From Triticum aestivum (lineage: Eukaryota; Streptophyta; Magnoliopsida; Poales; Poaceae), in assembly GCF_018294505.1 (NCBI RefSeq), contig NC_057813.1:320005191-320069190 (forward strand): a stretch of 64,000 nt of DNA, written 5' to 3'. Both the position numbers and the translations under genes were made by a program. The notes beneath the pieces were generated by a model. That model saw only the letters and a list, made by a program, of their open reading frames with translations, had not been told where the DNA came from and made no database searches. Below, in pieces: positions 1-10,826 of the stretch; the first letter of the stretch is position 1, and each line of letters starts with the position of its first letter.

Positions 1-1721
1 CACACGCAGCTCGCCTTTTGTCAGGATATGTCAAATAGTCCTATTTTGCTTATTGCACTACTTGTATACATACGCCTTGACGTATTATTCAAATAACAAT
101 GGAAAATAATGTATAGCGTCAGCTTATTATTACATTTCTTTATCTTTTTCCTTGACTACTCATTTATTACAAATTGCGCCCGTACATTCTGGTACATTCA
201 ATCCGCCAGGGGCTTCAGTGTACCCCATAACACGGCAAGAAAAGTCCGAACACTTTCGACAGTGCGGCACCCCAAACTTATAGCATTAGATGCATCATCT
301 CCGAATCATGTCTTGGGTCAATAGTTGGGTTTGTCCGGCTCCCATGTTTTGCTGCCTTACGTTCCGCTACATCGGCTAAGGTGGCACAGGGAGAACTACT
401 GCGATTGTGTCCCGGTTCTTCCGGAAGAGCACCTCAGTAGAGAAAGCCGAAAACTGACTGTCATGATGCGGCGAGAGCTGGTCGCTGTTCGAGAGGTCTC
501 AAATCCTTAAAGATTTTTTCTGCTTTGGGAGAGGAATCGGCCTTGTCCGATTTAGGCATGTATAGCGCCCCAAGTTCGGCCTTCCGAATACCAGGGGCTA
601 CGCCAAAATTTAAAATTATAGACTTCTATGGCTAAGTGAGAGTGATAAAGCTGTATAGTCCGATTGCCTTGTTCATTGCGCTAAACACCTCCTTAAAGGA
701 CCAAAAATTTGGATAAAGAGTGTTTAGATTTATCCCGAACACCCCAGTACTAGTTACATGGGGCAGAAGCCGACGACTGGCCAACTCCAAGACTTCATAA
801 ACGGCCGCGCAGAAAGTAATATTTTAAATTAACAAGCTTTACATAGCGCAAATGAACACGTTCTCATAATACAGGATCAAATAAGTACATTCATTTCAAA
901 TATTACATCCTTAGCACATTCCTGTGCACAAGGCGGGCACCCTTCAGGACATTGTCATAATACTTTTCGGGGTGGCGGTGCTCCTTGCCCTTCGGCGACC
1001 CCTCCATCACCAGCTTCTTGGCATCCATCTTCCCCCAGTGCACTTTCGCGCGGGCGAAGGCCCTGCGCGCACCTTCAATGCAGACTGACCGCTTTACGAC
1101 TACAAGCCGCGGGCAGGAATTTACAAGCTGCTTCACGAGGCCGAAGTAGCTGCTGGGCAAGGGCTCGGCATGCCACATCCGGACTATAAGGTCCTTCATG
1201 GCCAGTTCGGCCACCTTGTGCAATTAGACCAGTTGCTTCAGCTGGTCTCTCAAGGGCATTGGATGTTCGGTCCCAGTATATTGAGACCAGAACAACTTCT
1301 CCGTCGAGCTCCCTTCTTCGGCCCGGTAGAACTCCGCGGCATCCGATATGCTACGCGGCAGATCTACGAATACTCCTAGAGAGCTCCGAATTCGGATAAG
1401 TAAAAGGAAAGTCTCCTTCACATGCTTGCTTTGCATAATGAATGCCTTACCCCCCGCTATCTTCTTGGCTGCTTGAATCTCTTGGAGGGCCCTTTGGGCT
1501 TCGGCCTTGGCGTCTCGCGAGCTCTGGAGGGCCTCAGCAAGCTCGAACTCTCGCATCTTAGAGTCACGCTCCAAGGACTCGTATTTTTTTATGAAATCTT
1601 GGAGCTCATGTTGGACCTCGTCGACCCGGGCCTCTTGGTTCTCGCGCTCAGTGCGCTCCTTGGCTGCTTTGTCCTCGGCCTCGGTTAGCGCCTTCTTAAG
1701 GGTCGCCACTTCGGTCGTGGC
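1..1721. repeat. Direct duplication inside element A, copy 1 (open at the window edge)
   Basis: This block matches 2250-3970 in the same orientation with scattered substitutions and small indels. Both start with CACACGCAGCTCGCC, and both end in the antisense coiled-coil exon at GGTCGTGGCC. Copy 1 begins at base 1, so its left edge is probably outside the window. After 1721 the two copies diverge completely. Between the copies is a 528 bp single-copy block (1722-2249) containing pol sequence. Confidence 0.9.
903..1721 (-). pseudogene. Last exon of antisense ORF (coiled coil plus conserved C-terminal domain), copy 1
   Basis: This is one frame on the minus strand. It begins with a charged, heptad-like Glu/Lys/Ala-rich segment, followed by a conserved globular part with the landmarks FWSQ, SSYFGLV, CIEGAR and PEKYY. 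The same landmarks, in the same order, occur in the last exon of the aORF in element D (12431-13272). One in-frame TAA at 1224-1226 splits the frame; copy 2 has a Glu codon there. The frame ends at TAA 903-905. No splice acceptor precedes it here, because the duplication stops at the exon edge, so this copy cannot be joined to upstream exons. The domain has no known biochemical function. Confidence 0.75.
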
Positions 1722-2249
1722 CACATTAGGCCTATCTCAAGCTCAAGATGCCCAGACCTCGCGGGGTTATAACAGTCAATGGAAACACAGAGCACTCCCT
1801 CCGTACGGAGGAGCACACTATAGCCCTCGCAGTAGAAGTACAAAGCAGCCTTCTTAGGCAGATCTCTAACTCAGCAATAAAGCTCCCGGACACGTCCAAG
1901 CAAGTTCGAAGTACTCTACAACAGGATCGTCCGGAGATCGCCTAGAAATTCGGCCTCCATCCTAGTCCCAGTCAAGCGGTGAAATTTGTACCGCGCATAC
2001 ATAATTACGCACTTAAAATACCATGGGCATAGGAGGAGGCATAGCTACAATGCAGCTCAACCGCCCTAGGACCCTTACACTTTCACCCTTTTCTTTCTTT
2101 CAGGTCCATATTTTCTGGAGGCTCCTCCGGTAACCAGACCATTGGACCCATCACGGGACGGAAACACCAAGGAAGAAAAGAGCTTTGACGTACAAAGGAA
2201 TACCCAGGTGGTCTCTGATAACGATGGTTATACCTGTTTTACATACCCA
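1722..2249 (+). pseudogene. Pol fragment (end of protease region) and spacer between the two duplicated blocks
   Basis: The + strand frame 1748-1945 starts with the residues PRPRGVITVNGNTE and continues through RTEEHT. The same string follows the protease domain in element D (minus strand, near 14441-14540, with PGPHGVITVSG and RAEEH). It is therefore the linker between protease and RT of the Tat-lineage polyprotein. It ends at a TAG (1943-1945) before any RT motif. The remaining 300 bp up to 2249 has no coding content that I recognise. Its position between two copies of the 3' region means the element is rearranged. Confidence 0.75.
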
Positions 2250-3970
2250 CACGCAGCTCGCCTTTGGTCAGGACATGTCAAATAGTCCTATTTTGCTTAT
2301 CACAATACTTGTATACATAGCCTTGACATATTATTCAAATAACAATGGAAAATAATGTACAACGTCAGCTTATTATTACATTTCTTTATCTTTTTCCTTG
2401 ACTGGTTATTTATTACAAATTACGCCCGTACATTCTGGTACGTTCAATCCGCTAGGGGCTTCAGTGTACCCCATAACACGGCAAGAAAAGTCCGAACTCT
2501 TTCGACAGTGCGGCACCCCGAACTTATAACATTATATGCATCAGCTCCAAATCATGTCTTGGGTCAATAGTTGGGTTTGCCCGGCTCCCATGTTTTGCTG
2601 CCTTACATTCCGGTACATCAGCTAAGGTGGAAAAGGGAGAACTACTGCAATTGTGTCCCGGTTCTTCTGGACGAGCACCTCAGTAGAGAAAGCCGAAAAC
2701 TAACTGTCATGATGTGGCCAGAGCTGGTTGCTATTCGAGAGGTCTAAAATCCTTAAAGATTTTTTCCGCTTTGGGCGAGGAATCGGCCTTGTCCGATTTA
2801 GGCGTGTATAGCGCCCCAAGTTCGGCCTTCTGAATACCAGGGGCTACGCCAAAATTTAAAATTATAGACTTCTATGGCTAAGTGAGAGTGATAAAGCTGT
2901 ATAGTACGATTGCCTTGTTCGTTCCTCTAAACACCTCCTTAAAGGACCAAAAATTTGGATAAAGAGTGTTTAGATTTATCCCGAACACCCCAATACTAGT
3001 TACATGGGGGCAGAAGCCGACGACTGTCCAACTCCCAGACTTCATAAACGGCCGCACAGAAGGTAATATTTTAAATTAACAAGCATTACATAGCGCAAAT
3101 GAATGCGTTTTCATAATACAGGATCAAATAAGTACATTCATTCAAATATTACATCCTTAGCACATTCCTCCGCCACAAGGCGGGCGCCCTTCAGGACACT
3201 GTCATAATACTTTTCGGGGTGGCGGTGCTCCTTGCCCGTTGGGGGCCCTTCCGTCACCAGCTTCTCGGCATCCATCTTCGCCCAGTGCACTTTCGCGCGG
3301 GCGAAAGCCCTTCACGCACCTTCAATGCAGACTGACCGCTTTACGACTTCAAGCCATGGGCATGCATTTACAAGCTGCTTCATGAGGATGAAGTAGCTGC
3401 TGGGCAACGGCTCGGCAGGCCACATCCGGACTATAAGGTCCTTCATGGCTAGTTCGGCCGCCTTGTGCAATTCGACCAGTTGCTTCAGCTGGTCGCTCTA
3501 GGGCATCGGATGTTCGATCCTAGTATATTGAGACCAGAACAACTTCTCTGTCGAGCTCCCTTCTTCGGCCCGGTAGAACTCCGCGGTAGCTGATATGCTA
3601 CGTGGCAGATCTGCGAACGCTCCTGGAGAGCTCCGAATTCGGGTAAGTAAAAGGAAAGTCTCCTTCACATGCTTGCTTTGCATAATGAATACCTTACCCG
3701 CCGCTATCTTCTTGGCCGCCTGAATCTCCTCGAGGGCCCTTTGGGCTTCGGCCTTCGCGTCTCGCATGCTCTTGAGGGCCTCAGCATGATCATACTCTCT
3801 CGTCTTAGAGTCATGCTCCAAGGACTCGTATTTTTTTATGAAATCCTGGAGCTCTTGCTGGACCTCGTCGACCCGGGCCTCTTGCCTCTCGCGCTCGGTG
3901 TGCTCCTTGGGTGCTTTGTCCTCGGCCTCGGTTAACGCCTTCTTAAGGGATGCCACTTCGGTCGTGGCCC
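2250..3970. repeat. Direct duplication inside element A, copy 2
   Basis: This is the second copy of block 1-1721, with matching ends and no strand change. Its right end coincides with the splice acceptor of the antisense exon: on the minus strand CTTTAACAG precedes GGGCCACGACC. That suggests copy 2 is in its original context next to the other aORF exons, and copy 1 is the displaced one. Confidence 0.88.
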
Positions 3971-6206
3971 CTGTTAAAGTTCATGACGCTTCTATGAGCC
4001 GAAACCATTTTTTCTTTATCAATATACAGACGGGGTATTAGGTACCTTTGTTCTCCTCGAGCTGCCTCTTCACGAGGCCGAGCTCTCCTTCGGTCCGCTC
4101 TAGGTCCTGCTTCAGTGCGGACACCTCCGCAGTGTGAGTGGCAGCAGCTAGCAGTGATGCCTGCTTATTCACATGGACATTTTCTGTTAGACTCCTGCGG
4201 ATGTTATTTGATCCCCTATTCGGCCTTTCTTTCCAAACGCCAAACAGAGTATCAGGGGCTACTGTCTATACTATGATATTATTTTTATAATTTTATTACT
4301 TACCGCAAAGCCTGTTAGGAGGCTGGCACAAGCTTCGGTCAATCCGCTTTTGGCAGACCGAACCTTCTCAATCACCATACTCATAAAAGTACGGTGTTCT
4401 TCATCAATGGAAGCGCCCTGAAGCACTTCCATCAAGTTGTCTGATGCCTCTGGATGGACAGAGGTCAACGGCACAGGCGGCTCGCCCCCCTTACTGAGAG
4501 GCTGCCTGCGTGAATCCGGAACCACTGAGGGTTCCGGCGTAGTATCCGGCTGGGGGCCCGACTTGTTGCGGCCCCCGTTATCGGATCCAGGGGGTGCTCC
4601 CTCCCATGTGCCCGGCGTCTGGGATTTCGCCCTGGGGCTTCTCCCGAACAGTCTCCCCTGGTCCGGTATCCTCTGAGATAACACCTCGGTGTCATCCGTG
4701 GGCTTGGGGGAGGAGACAGTCGGGAGAGAATCGCTATTCATCACCAACAGACCCAAAGACCCATTCGAGGAGGATACGTCGATGTGGGCTTTGGCCGGAC
4801 TGCACGCGCATGTTTGGCATGATAAGGAGTGATAAATCAAAACATACCGGAAGTATTATAGTGTCCGGATACTTACGACTTCACCAGGGGCTTGTCCCTG
4901 GGCAACCATTCCTCGCTGTTGTAGGCGGCCGTGGTGGAGTGATCCGGAGGGAGGGTTTTTTCCTTCTTGGACCCTTCGGCCTCCCCACATGGGGCGGTCT
5001 TCCTTCCCCCCCCCCCCCCCGGTTGGGGAGGGGAGGGCTTTCCTCTTCCTCCTCCTTGTTTTCATTGCAGGAGCGCGCCTCGGTGTCTTCTGACGATGAG
5101 TCCAATACAACCTTACGCCGGAGACCTTTCCTGGTCCCCGTGGCCTTCTTCTCCGGCACCGCATAGGGCATCGGAAACAACATCTCCATTAAGAGAGCCA
5201 TTGCTGGATATTCAGGTAGTGGAGCTGGACAGTCAATCTGCTCCGCTATCACTACCCAGTCCTGTTGAATTGGCGTGGAGGCTTAGATTCCTCCCACGAA
5301 TATACTAGGGAAAGAAACATCTTATAAAATATAAGAGCTTACCGGATTGGCGGGGCGCTTTGCGCTGAGTCCACGATCCTCGGTTATGGGAGGAGGTACC
5401 TCGGCGGCCTAGAACAACACCTTCCAGACATCTTTGTGTGTCGTATCGAAGAGCTCTCGCAGCATCTAGTGTTCGGCCGGGTCGAAATCCCACATATTGA
5501 AAGCCCATCTTTGACACGGAAGGATCCGGTAGAAGAGCATGACATGGACCATGTTGACAAGCTTGATTTTCTTGCTTATCATATTTTGGATACAGGTCTG
5601 GAGTCCAGTCAGCTCCACCGATGAGCCCCAGGCTAAGCCCTTCTCTTTCTAGGAGGTGAGCCGCATGGGGATGCCGGATCGAAATTTGGGGGCCGCAGCC
5701 CAATTGGTGTCGCGCGGCTCGGTGATGTAGAACCACCATGTTTGCCACCCCTTCACTGTCTCCACGTAGGAGCCTTCGGGCCAGGTGACATTGGGCATCT
5801 TGCCCACCATGGCGCCTCCGCACTCCGCTTGCTGGCCGACCACCACCTTCGGCTTCACGTTGAAGGTCTTCATCCATAGGCCGAAGTGGGGCATAATTCA
5901 GAGGAAGGCCTCGCACACAACGATAAACGCCGAGATGTTGAGGATGAAATTGGGGGCCAGATCATGGAAGTCCAGCCCGTAGTAAAACATGATCCCACGG
6001 ACAAATGGGTGGAGGGGGAATCCCAGTCCGCGGACAAAGTGAGAGAGAAACACTACCCTCTCCTGAGGCTTCGGGGTAGGAATGATCTGCCCTTCGGTAG
6101 GGAGCCGGTGCGCGATGTCTGCGGCTAGGTATCCGGCTTCCCGAAGCTTCGTGATGTCCTCCTCCTTAACGGAGGAGGCCATCCACTTGCCTCCCACTCC
6201 GGACAT
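3149..6206 (-). pseudogene. Spliced antisense ORF with Transposase_28-type domain, element A
   Basis: On the minus strand an ATG at 6206 opens a frame with residues KEEDITKLREAGYLAADIAH, FVRGLGFPLHPFVRG, MFYYGLDFHDLAPN and PHFGLWMKTF. This is the conserved grass domain Pfam calls Transposase_28 (putative gypsy-type transposon). Its function is unknown, and the name does not prove transposase activity. The exons I infer from GT/AG borders are 6206-5343, 5261-4877, 4799-4304, 4194-4046 and 3970-3149. Donors read GTAAGC, GTAAGT, GTAAGT and GTACCT; acceptors read CAACAG, GTGCAG, CCGCAG and TAACAG. The last exon is the coiled-coil domain. Four in-frame stops hit exon 1 (5898-5900, 5649-5651, 5466-5468, 5409-5411) and one hits the last exon (3498-3500). 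The gene is dead here, but its splice signals are well preserved. Confidence 0.8.
5006..5021. repeat. Poly-C tract inside antisense exon 2
   Basis: A run of about 14 C lies in the second exon of the antisense ORF, where the minus strand encodes a glycine run after PNR. Homopolymers of this length slip easily, so the reading frame of this exon in relatives may vary here. Confidence 0.7.
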
Positions 6207-6760
6207 GCTTGGAATGACTTTGCGGAGAAGGAGAAAGCTTGGGCGCTAGAGCTCGAGTGAGGGGGAATGGATGAGCAGAGGAAGAAGAAGGCATGGGTGG
6301 AGAAAGGTTAATCCTTATCTCTTTATAAAGGCGGTAGAAACCATGCGCCTCCCCACTTGCCCCGTAAACTCGCTTATTCCCCAAGCGTCATGTTGATGGC
6401 GCGGTTGGGTTACCCACACCTGTATTGATGAGAATCCCGTGATAAGGGGGCACGATCTCTGCTTCGACAAGACGTGCCAAGGAAACCGCCTCGCAATATG
6501 TGCAGCAGCTGGTTGAGAAAAGCGGTTTGAATAATGACCGGGTCGTGGCATGATGTCACGCTGTGAAAAGTTGCCAGCAGATTAGATTTTTGGAATATTG
6601 TACTCTCTAGGGTGGTATGTGCAATTTGTTTTGCAGAGCCAGGCACAATTCTTGTGTTCAAAATCTTCTATGGAGTATTTGGAGAAGGAACCCACCTTGC
6701 AATGCCGAAGACAATCTGCGCGCCAGACTCATCATCATTGAAGCCTGGTTTAGGGGCTAC
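6207..6760 (+). other. 3' untranslated region and polypurine tract of element A
   Basis: This non-coding stretch lies between the antisense start codon (6206) and the 3' LTR. The tract TTTAGGGGCTAC directly precedes the LTR and is the likely second-strand primer. Its reverse complement, GTAGCCCCTGAACCAGGCTTC, flanks the LTRs at 9972 and 10826. This region should also hold the promoter of the antisense ORF, but I see no clear TATA box for it. Confidence 0.6.
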
Positions 6761-7216
6761 TGAGGGAGTCCTGGATTAAGGGGTCCTCGGACAACCGGAC
6801 TATGTACTTCTGCCTGACTGTTCGACTTTGAAGATACAAGATTGAAGACTTCATCCCGTGACTATTGGATTAAGGCAAGCTTGGCAATTCAGATATGTAG
6901 ATCTCCTTCTCTATAATCGACTTTGTGTAACCCTAGCCCCCTACGGTGTCTATATAAACCGGATGGTTTAGTCCGTAGGACAATGACAATCAGAATCATA
7001 GGCTAGCTTCTAGGGTTTAGCCTCTACGATCTCATGGTAGATCAACTCTTGTAATACTCATATCATCAAGATCAATCAAGCAGGAAGTAGGGTATTAGCT
7101 CCATCGAGAGGGCCTGAACCTGGGTAAACATTGTGTCCCCTGCCTCCTGTTACCATTAGCCTTAGACGCACAATTCGAGACCCCCTACCCGAGATCCGCC
7201 AGTTTTGACACCGACA
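6761..7216 (+). repeat. 3' LTR of element A (456 bp)
   Basis: The LTR begins TGAGGGAGTCCTGG and ends TTTTGACACCGACA. A TATATAAA box at 6951-6958 and the leader GGGTTTAGCCTC follow the expected U3/R order. It is homologous to the LTRs at 9513-9972, 10348-10826, 17628-18109 and 61037-61504. No primer site follows, which confirms that it is the 3' copy. Confidence 0.9.
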
Positions 7217-7530
7217 TCATCCCCAGCTGGTGGGTACGGGAAGTATCTGAACCCACTCTCCTCCAAGCGTGGATGCTCTCTACGGAGGCTGGTGATAGCA
7301 ACATAGGCAACCTCCTGTACTGCCATCTCGACAGTCACTCCAATACCCTCAAATCTATGCAACTCGTGGGTGGAGTTGTTCTGCCGATCATAGATATCAA
7401 CCTTAGCGTGATACATCTCCTGGTTGAACTTGCGGTAGAGCTCGTACACAGTGTACTGAGGATACCATCAATATCCAAGCAGGGTCAAGAGGTCGACCAG
7501 AATGGCCGGGAACCCAGGCATACCGATCGC
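7217..7530 (-). pseudogene. Fragment of an unrecognised ORF inside element B
   Basis: The minus-strand frame holds YELYRKFNQEMYHAKVDIYD, HELHRFEGIGVTVEMAVQE and RYFPYPPAG. It is interrupted upstream by a stop in LLGY-stop-WYPQYTV. The string looks like a conserved domain and I associate it with repetitive ORFs in grasses, but I do not know its function. It lies a few hundred bases downstream of the primer site, where a gag-like protein would be expected. The apparent C-terminus continues into the LTR of element A and is artificial. Confidence 0.5.
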
Positions 7531-7896
7531 CATGGTCTGTCGAACGATCTGCATTGCGGGATGCATTTAAAACTAGGAAGTTCAAGGATGTCAAATGACG
7601 ATGCGAGTATTATTCCGAATACAATTCTAAGAAATAGTAGATAATCCAGCTCTCCGGGTGAATGTGATTACGAGATCCTAATGTTGGAGTTAGTAAATTC
7701 ATTTAACCCGAGTAGAAGAGAGATCACAGTCCCAGAGTATAGACGACGAGTAAAAGATCCTAATACCACCCAATGGCGACGTGGGCCCGTAAGCCACACA
7801 TCCATGTTAGTAAATCAGTTTTTGAAAAATTAGACTCAACTTTGGCCAAGGAGTTGGAAAGGGGGTTCCTACAGGCAGTCGACTCTGATACCAACT

Positions 7897-9512
7897 TGTG
7901 ACGCCCCCAATTCAATCGTACACTAATCATACACGCAAACGTGTACGATCAAGATCAGGGACTCACGAGAAGATATCACAACACAACTCTAAACACAAAA
8001 GAAAGTCATACAAGCTTCATATTACAAGCCAGGGGCCTCGAGGGCTGAAATACAAAAGCTTGATACACAAGCGAGTCAGTGGAAGCAACCAAATCTGAGT
8101 ACAGACATAAGTTAAACAAGTTATGTCTTAAGAAGGCTAGCACCAACATCAACGATCGATGAGGCAAGGCCTCCTGCCTGGGACCTCCTAACTACTCCCG
8201 GTCATTGGCGGGCTCCACGTAGTAGTAGGCACCCTCGGGGTAGTAGTAGTAGTCAGCGGGGGTGGCATCATCTGGCTCCCGGGATCCACCATCTGGTTGC
8301 AACAAGCAGAAAGAAGAAAGAAGGGGGAAAGGGGGAGCAATGCAACCGTGAGTACTCATTCAAAGTACTCGCAAACATCAGATCTATACTAAGTATGCAT
8401 TGGTATCAAATGGAAGGGTTGTATTTGTGGACTGAACTGTAGAATGCCAGAATAGAGGGAAAGGCCTAGCCTATCGAAGACTAGCATCTTCAAGCAGCTC
8501 CGAGCATCTTGCAGCATGTAGAAGAGTAAAGAATAGCAGTTTATAATTAACAAGCATGTTGTAACATTAATGCCTAGAGATCCTTCCTCGACTCCTTGCG
8601 AGAAAGCAATCCCAGAGCCACATATCTCAAGTATCCATTTGTAGTTGTATAAGATCAGGATATAAGTCTGAACGTCCATTACCATGGACACGGTATTCAA
8701 ATATATGTCTTCCCTGCAGGGGTGCACCATGTTTTCCAACACTCTTGATTACTCTGGCCGGACACACTTTCCTGGGTCATGCCCGGCCTTGGAATATCAA
8801 CACATCGCAGCCCTACCTAGGCTCAGCAGAGAGGTCCCCACCGGTCTACATCCTAAGCACTCCGGGGTCTAGGCCCATTGCCCGTTGCACCCCGGGTCAT
8901 TGCGCGCAGGGAGGGTCCAGGCTCCACCTCTACAGGGATGGTGCCGGCCCAGCCGTGCCGCAGTGCTGAACTGGACATCTGACAAAGCTTCGGCTGATAC
9001 TGCGATGTTGAGGCCCATAACTGTTCTCGCGTGGTGGTTAGTGCTTAAAGATCATAGGCTAACTCAAAACAAACACCCAAATCTGTTAGTGCATTACAAT
9101 TAAAGTAGTGACGGATGTCGGGACAAGTCCGGAGATATCATCCCCTCCTGGGTGATACCTCTAAATAGCCAGCTGCCACTGTCACATCGCACGGGTTCTC
9201 TCCGGGCCCACCCGGCTTTCACAACGGTCTCCAGTAAAGTCAAGGCAACTGTGTGTCCAGACATCAAGGGGAAAACCCGAGGAATCACCCCCGATGGATT
9301 CCACTCGATGTAATCATCAAGGTGAATGTAAGAGGATCCACCCTCGAGGTTCACACATGAGGTGTTGCACGACGGAGCCGTAATGGGAATAGTGAAAGAC
9401 AAACCACCCTCGATGACCATGACCGAATAACTACACTACAGAGATCTCATCAGGAGTGATGTATGAGGTTCCACCCTCGGCACTTGATAGTAGCTTTGCA
9501 GAGTCGAGCAAC
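7897..9512 (-). repeat. 5' LTR of element B, truncated
   Basis: About 1.6 kb of non-coding sequence starts with TGTGACGCC beside the primer site at 7879-7895. It contains AGT/TAG triplet runs near 8220-8255 and GC-rich stretches near 8870-8960. The outer end is missing, because the next recognisable sequence is a Fatima-like LTR. No ORF here has recognisable homology. Confidence 0.6.
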
Positions 9513-9972
9513 TATCGGGTAGGGGGTCCCGATCTGTGCGTCTTAGGCTGATGGTAACAGGAAGCAAGGGACACAATGTTTACCCAGGTTCGGGCCCTCT
9601 CGATGGAGGTAAAACCCTACTTCTTGCTTGATTAATATTGAAGATACGAGTAGTACAAGAGTAGATCTACCACGAGATCGTAGAGGCTAAACCCTAAGAG
9701 CTAGCCTATGATGGTACGATTGTAATTGTGATCGGCCTTCTAAGGACCATCCTCTCCAGTTTATATAGACACCATAGAGGGATAGGGTTTACATGGAGTC
9801 GGTTATAGGGAAGGAAATATAATATCCGAATCGCCAAGCTTGTCTTCCACGCAAAGGAGAGTCCCATCCGGACACGAGCCGGGGTCTTGCATCTTGTATC
9901 TTCACGCTTTCATAGTACGGACGATGTATATAGTCTGGTTGTCCGGATACCCCCTAATCCAGGACTCCCTCA
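9513..9972 (-). repeat. Fatima-like 3' LTR lacking its outer 24 bp, element C
   Basis: This is the reverse complement of the LTR at 6761-7216. It ends at GACTCCCTCA (9972), immediately followed by the reversed polypurine tract GTAGCCCCTGAACC. The outer end, where TGTCGGTGTCAAAACC should be, is absent, so the sequence enters the LTR at TCGGGTAGGGGG. It is therefore a truncated 3' LTR of a minus-strand element whose internal part lies to the right. Confidence 0.85.
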
Positions 9973-10347
9973 GTAGCCCCTGAACCAGGCTTCAATGACG
10001 ATGAGTCCAGCATGCAGTCTTGTCTTCGGCATTGCAATGCGGGTTCCTCTTCCTGAATACTCCAAGGTTATTATCGAACACGTAGACCGTGTCCGGATCT
10101 GCAAGATGATCTTCACACACCATTGTATGGAACATAGCATAAATCCGTTCTGCTGGCAATCTTCGTACGTCATGCTCTTGCATTGTGGCCTGGTCCAACA
10201 GGAACTGGCGTTTCCTGCCCCACCTTGACTCGTGTTGCGAGGCGGTTTTATTGGCACGTCCTGCCAAAGCAGAGATCATGTTCCTCTTATTATGGGATCT
10301 TTCATCAATATGGGTGTGTGTGACCCCACGGCGACCGTTGGTATGAC
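9973..10347 (-). mobile_element. 375 bp of internal 3' region of element C
   Basis: This corresponds to the 3' untranslated region of element A (6400-6760, reversed), sharing the polypurine tract, TTCGGCATTGCA and GAGGCGGTTT. It stops abruptly at 10347, where a second LTR starts. It has no coding content. Confidence 0.75.
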
Positions 10348-10826
10348 TATCGGTGTCAAAACCGGCGGATTTCAGTTAGGGGGTCCCGATCTGTGCGTCT
10401 TAGGCTGATGGTAACAGGAAGCAAGGGACACAATGTTTACCCAGGTTCGGGCCCTCTCAATGGAGGTAAAACCCTACTTCCTGCTTGATTAATATTGAAG
10501 ATATGAGTAGTACAAGAGTAGATCTACCACGAGATCGTAAAGGCTAAACCCTAAGAGCTAGCCTATAATGGTATGATTGTAATTGTGATCGGCCTTCTAA
10601 GGACCATCCTCTCCGGTTTATATAGACACCGGAGAGCTAGGGTTTACATGGAGTCGGTTACAAGGAAGGAAACATAATGTCCGGATCGCCAAGCTTGTCT
10701 TCCACGTAAAGGAGAGTCCCATCGGGACACGGGCGGAAGTCTTGAGTCTTGTATCTTGACGCTTCAATTGGCCGGACGATGTACATAGTCCGGCTCTCTG
10801 GATACCCCTAATCCAGGACTCCCCCA
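10348..10826 (-). repeat. 3' LTR of element D (479 bp)
   Basis: It starts TATCGGTGTCAAAACC, with a mutated terminal dinucleotide (TA instead of TG), and ends GGACTCCCCCA, followed by the reversed polypurine tract. It carries many private changes compared with the LTRs at 9513 and 17628, for example ACAAGGAAGG for ATAGGGAAGG and TCTTGACGC for TCTTCACGC. Confidence 0.85.

Larger units (their letters stand above)
1..7216 (+). mobile_element. 3' part of a Tat-lineage Gypsy retrotransposon (Fatima-like), element A
   Basis: The orientation is set by the 3' LTR at 6761-7216, which begins TGAGGGAGTCC, ends ACCGACA and is preceded by a purine-rich tract (TTTAGGGGCTAC). Upstream lie a 3' spacer, a fragment that follows protease in the pol gene, and a long antisense coding region. 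This is the layout known for Tat-lineage Gypsy elements, which often carry an extra ORF in antisense between pol and the 3' LTR. Gag, RT, RNase H and integrase are not in the window, so the 5' part lies to the left or is deleted. The first base after the LTR starts a different element (element B), so the junction at 7216/7217 is a true outer end. The 5 bp there, TCATC, should recur left of the missing 5' LTR. The Fatima name is from memory. Confidence 0.82.
7217..9512 (-). mobile_element. Partial LTR retrotransposon, element B (5' LTR and start of internal region)
   Basis: A minus-strand LTR starts at 7897 (TGTGACGCCCCC as read on +). Directly to its left is the reverse complement of a primer site, TTGGTATCAGAGTCG, resembling the initiator-Met tRNA site. 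The internal region therefore runs leftwards from 7896 and is cut at 7217 by element A. The LTR itself is cut at about 9512 by a Fatima-like LTR. I cannot name the family. Confidence 0.65.

Noticed and set aside
325..510. Short + strand frame similar to a minus-strand frame at 13576-13887
   Set aside because: The similarity is real but reflects shared 3' spacer sequence of elements A and D. The frames have no ATG start and do not keep a common length.
4437..5166. Overlapping + strand ORFs of 79 and 190 codons
   Set aside because: They are antisense shadows of exons 2 and 3 of the aORF.
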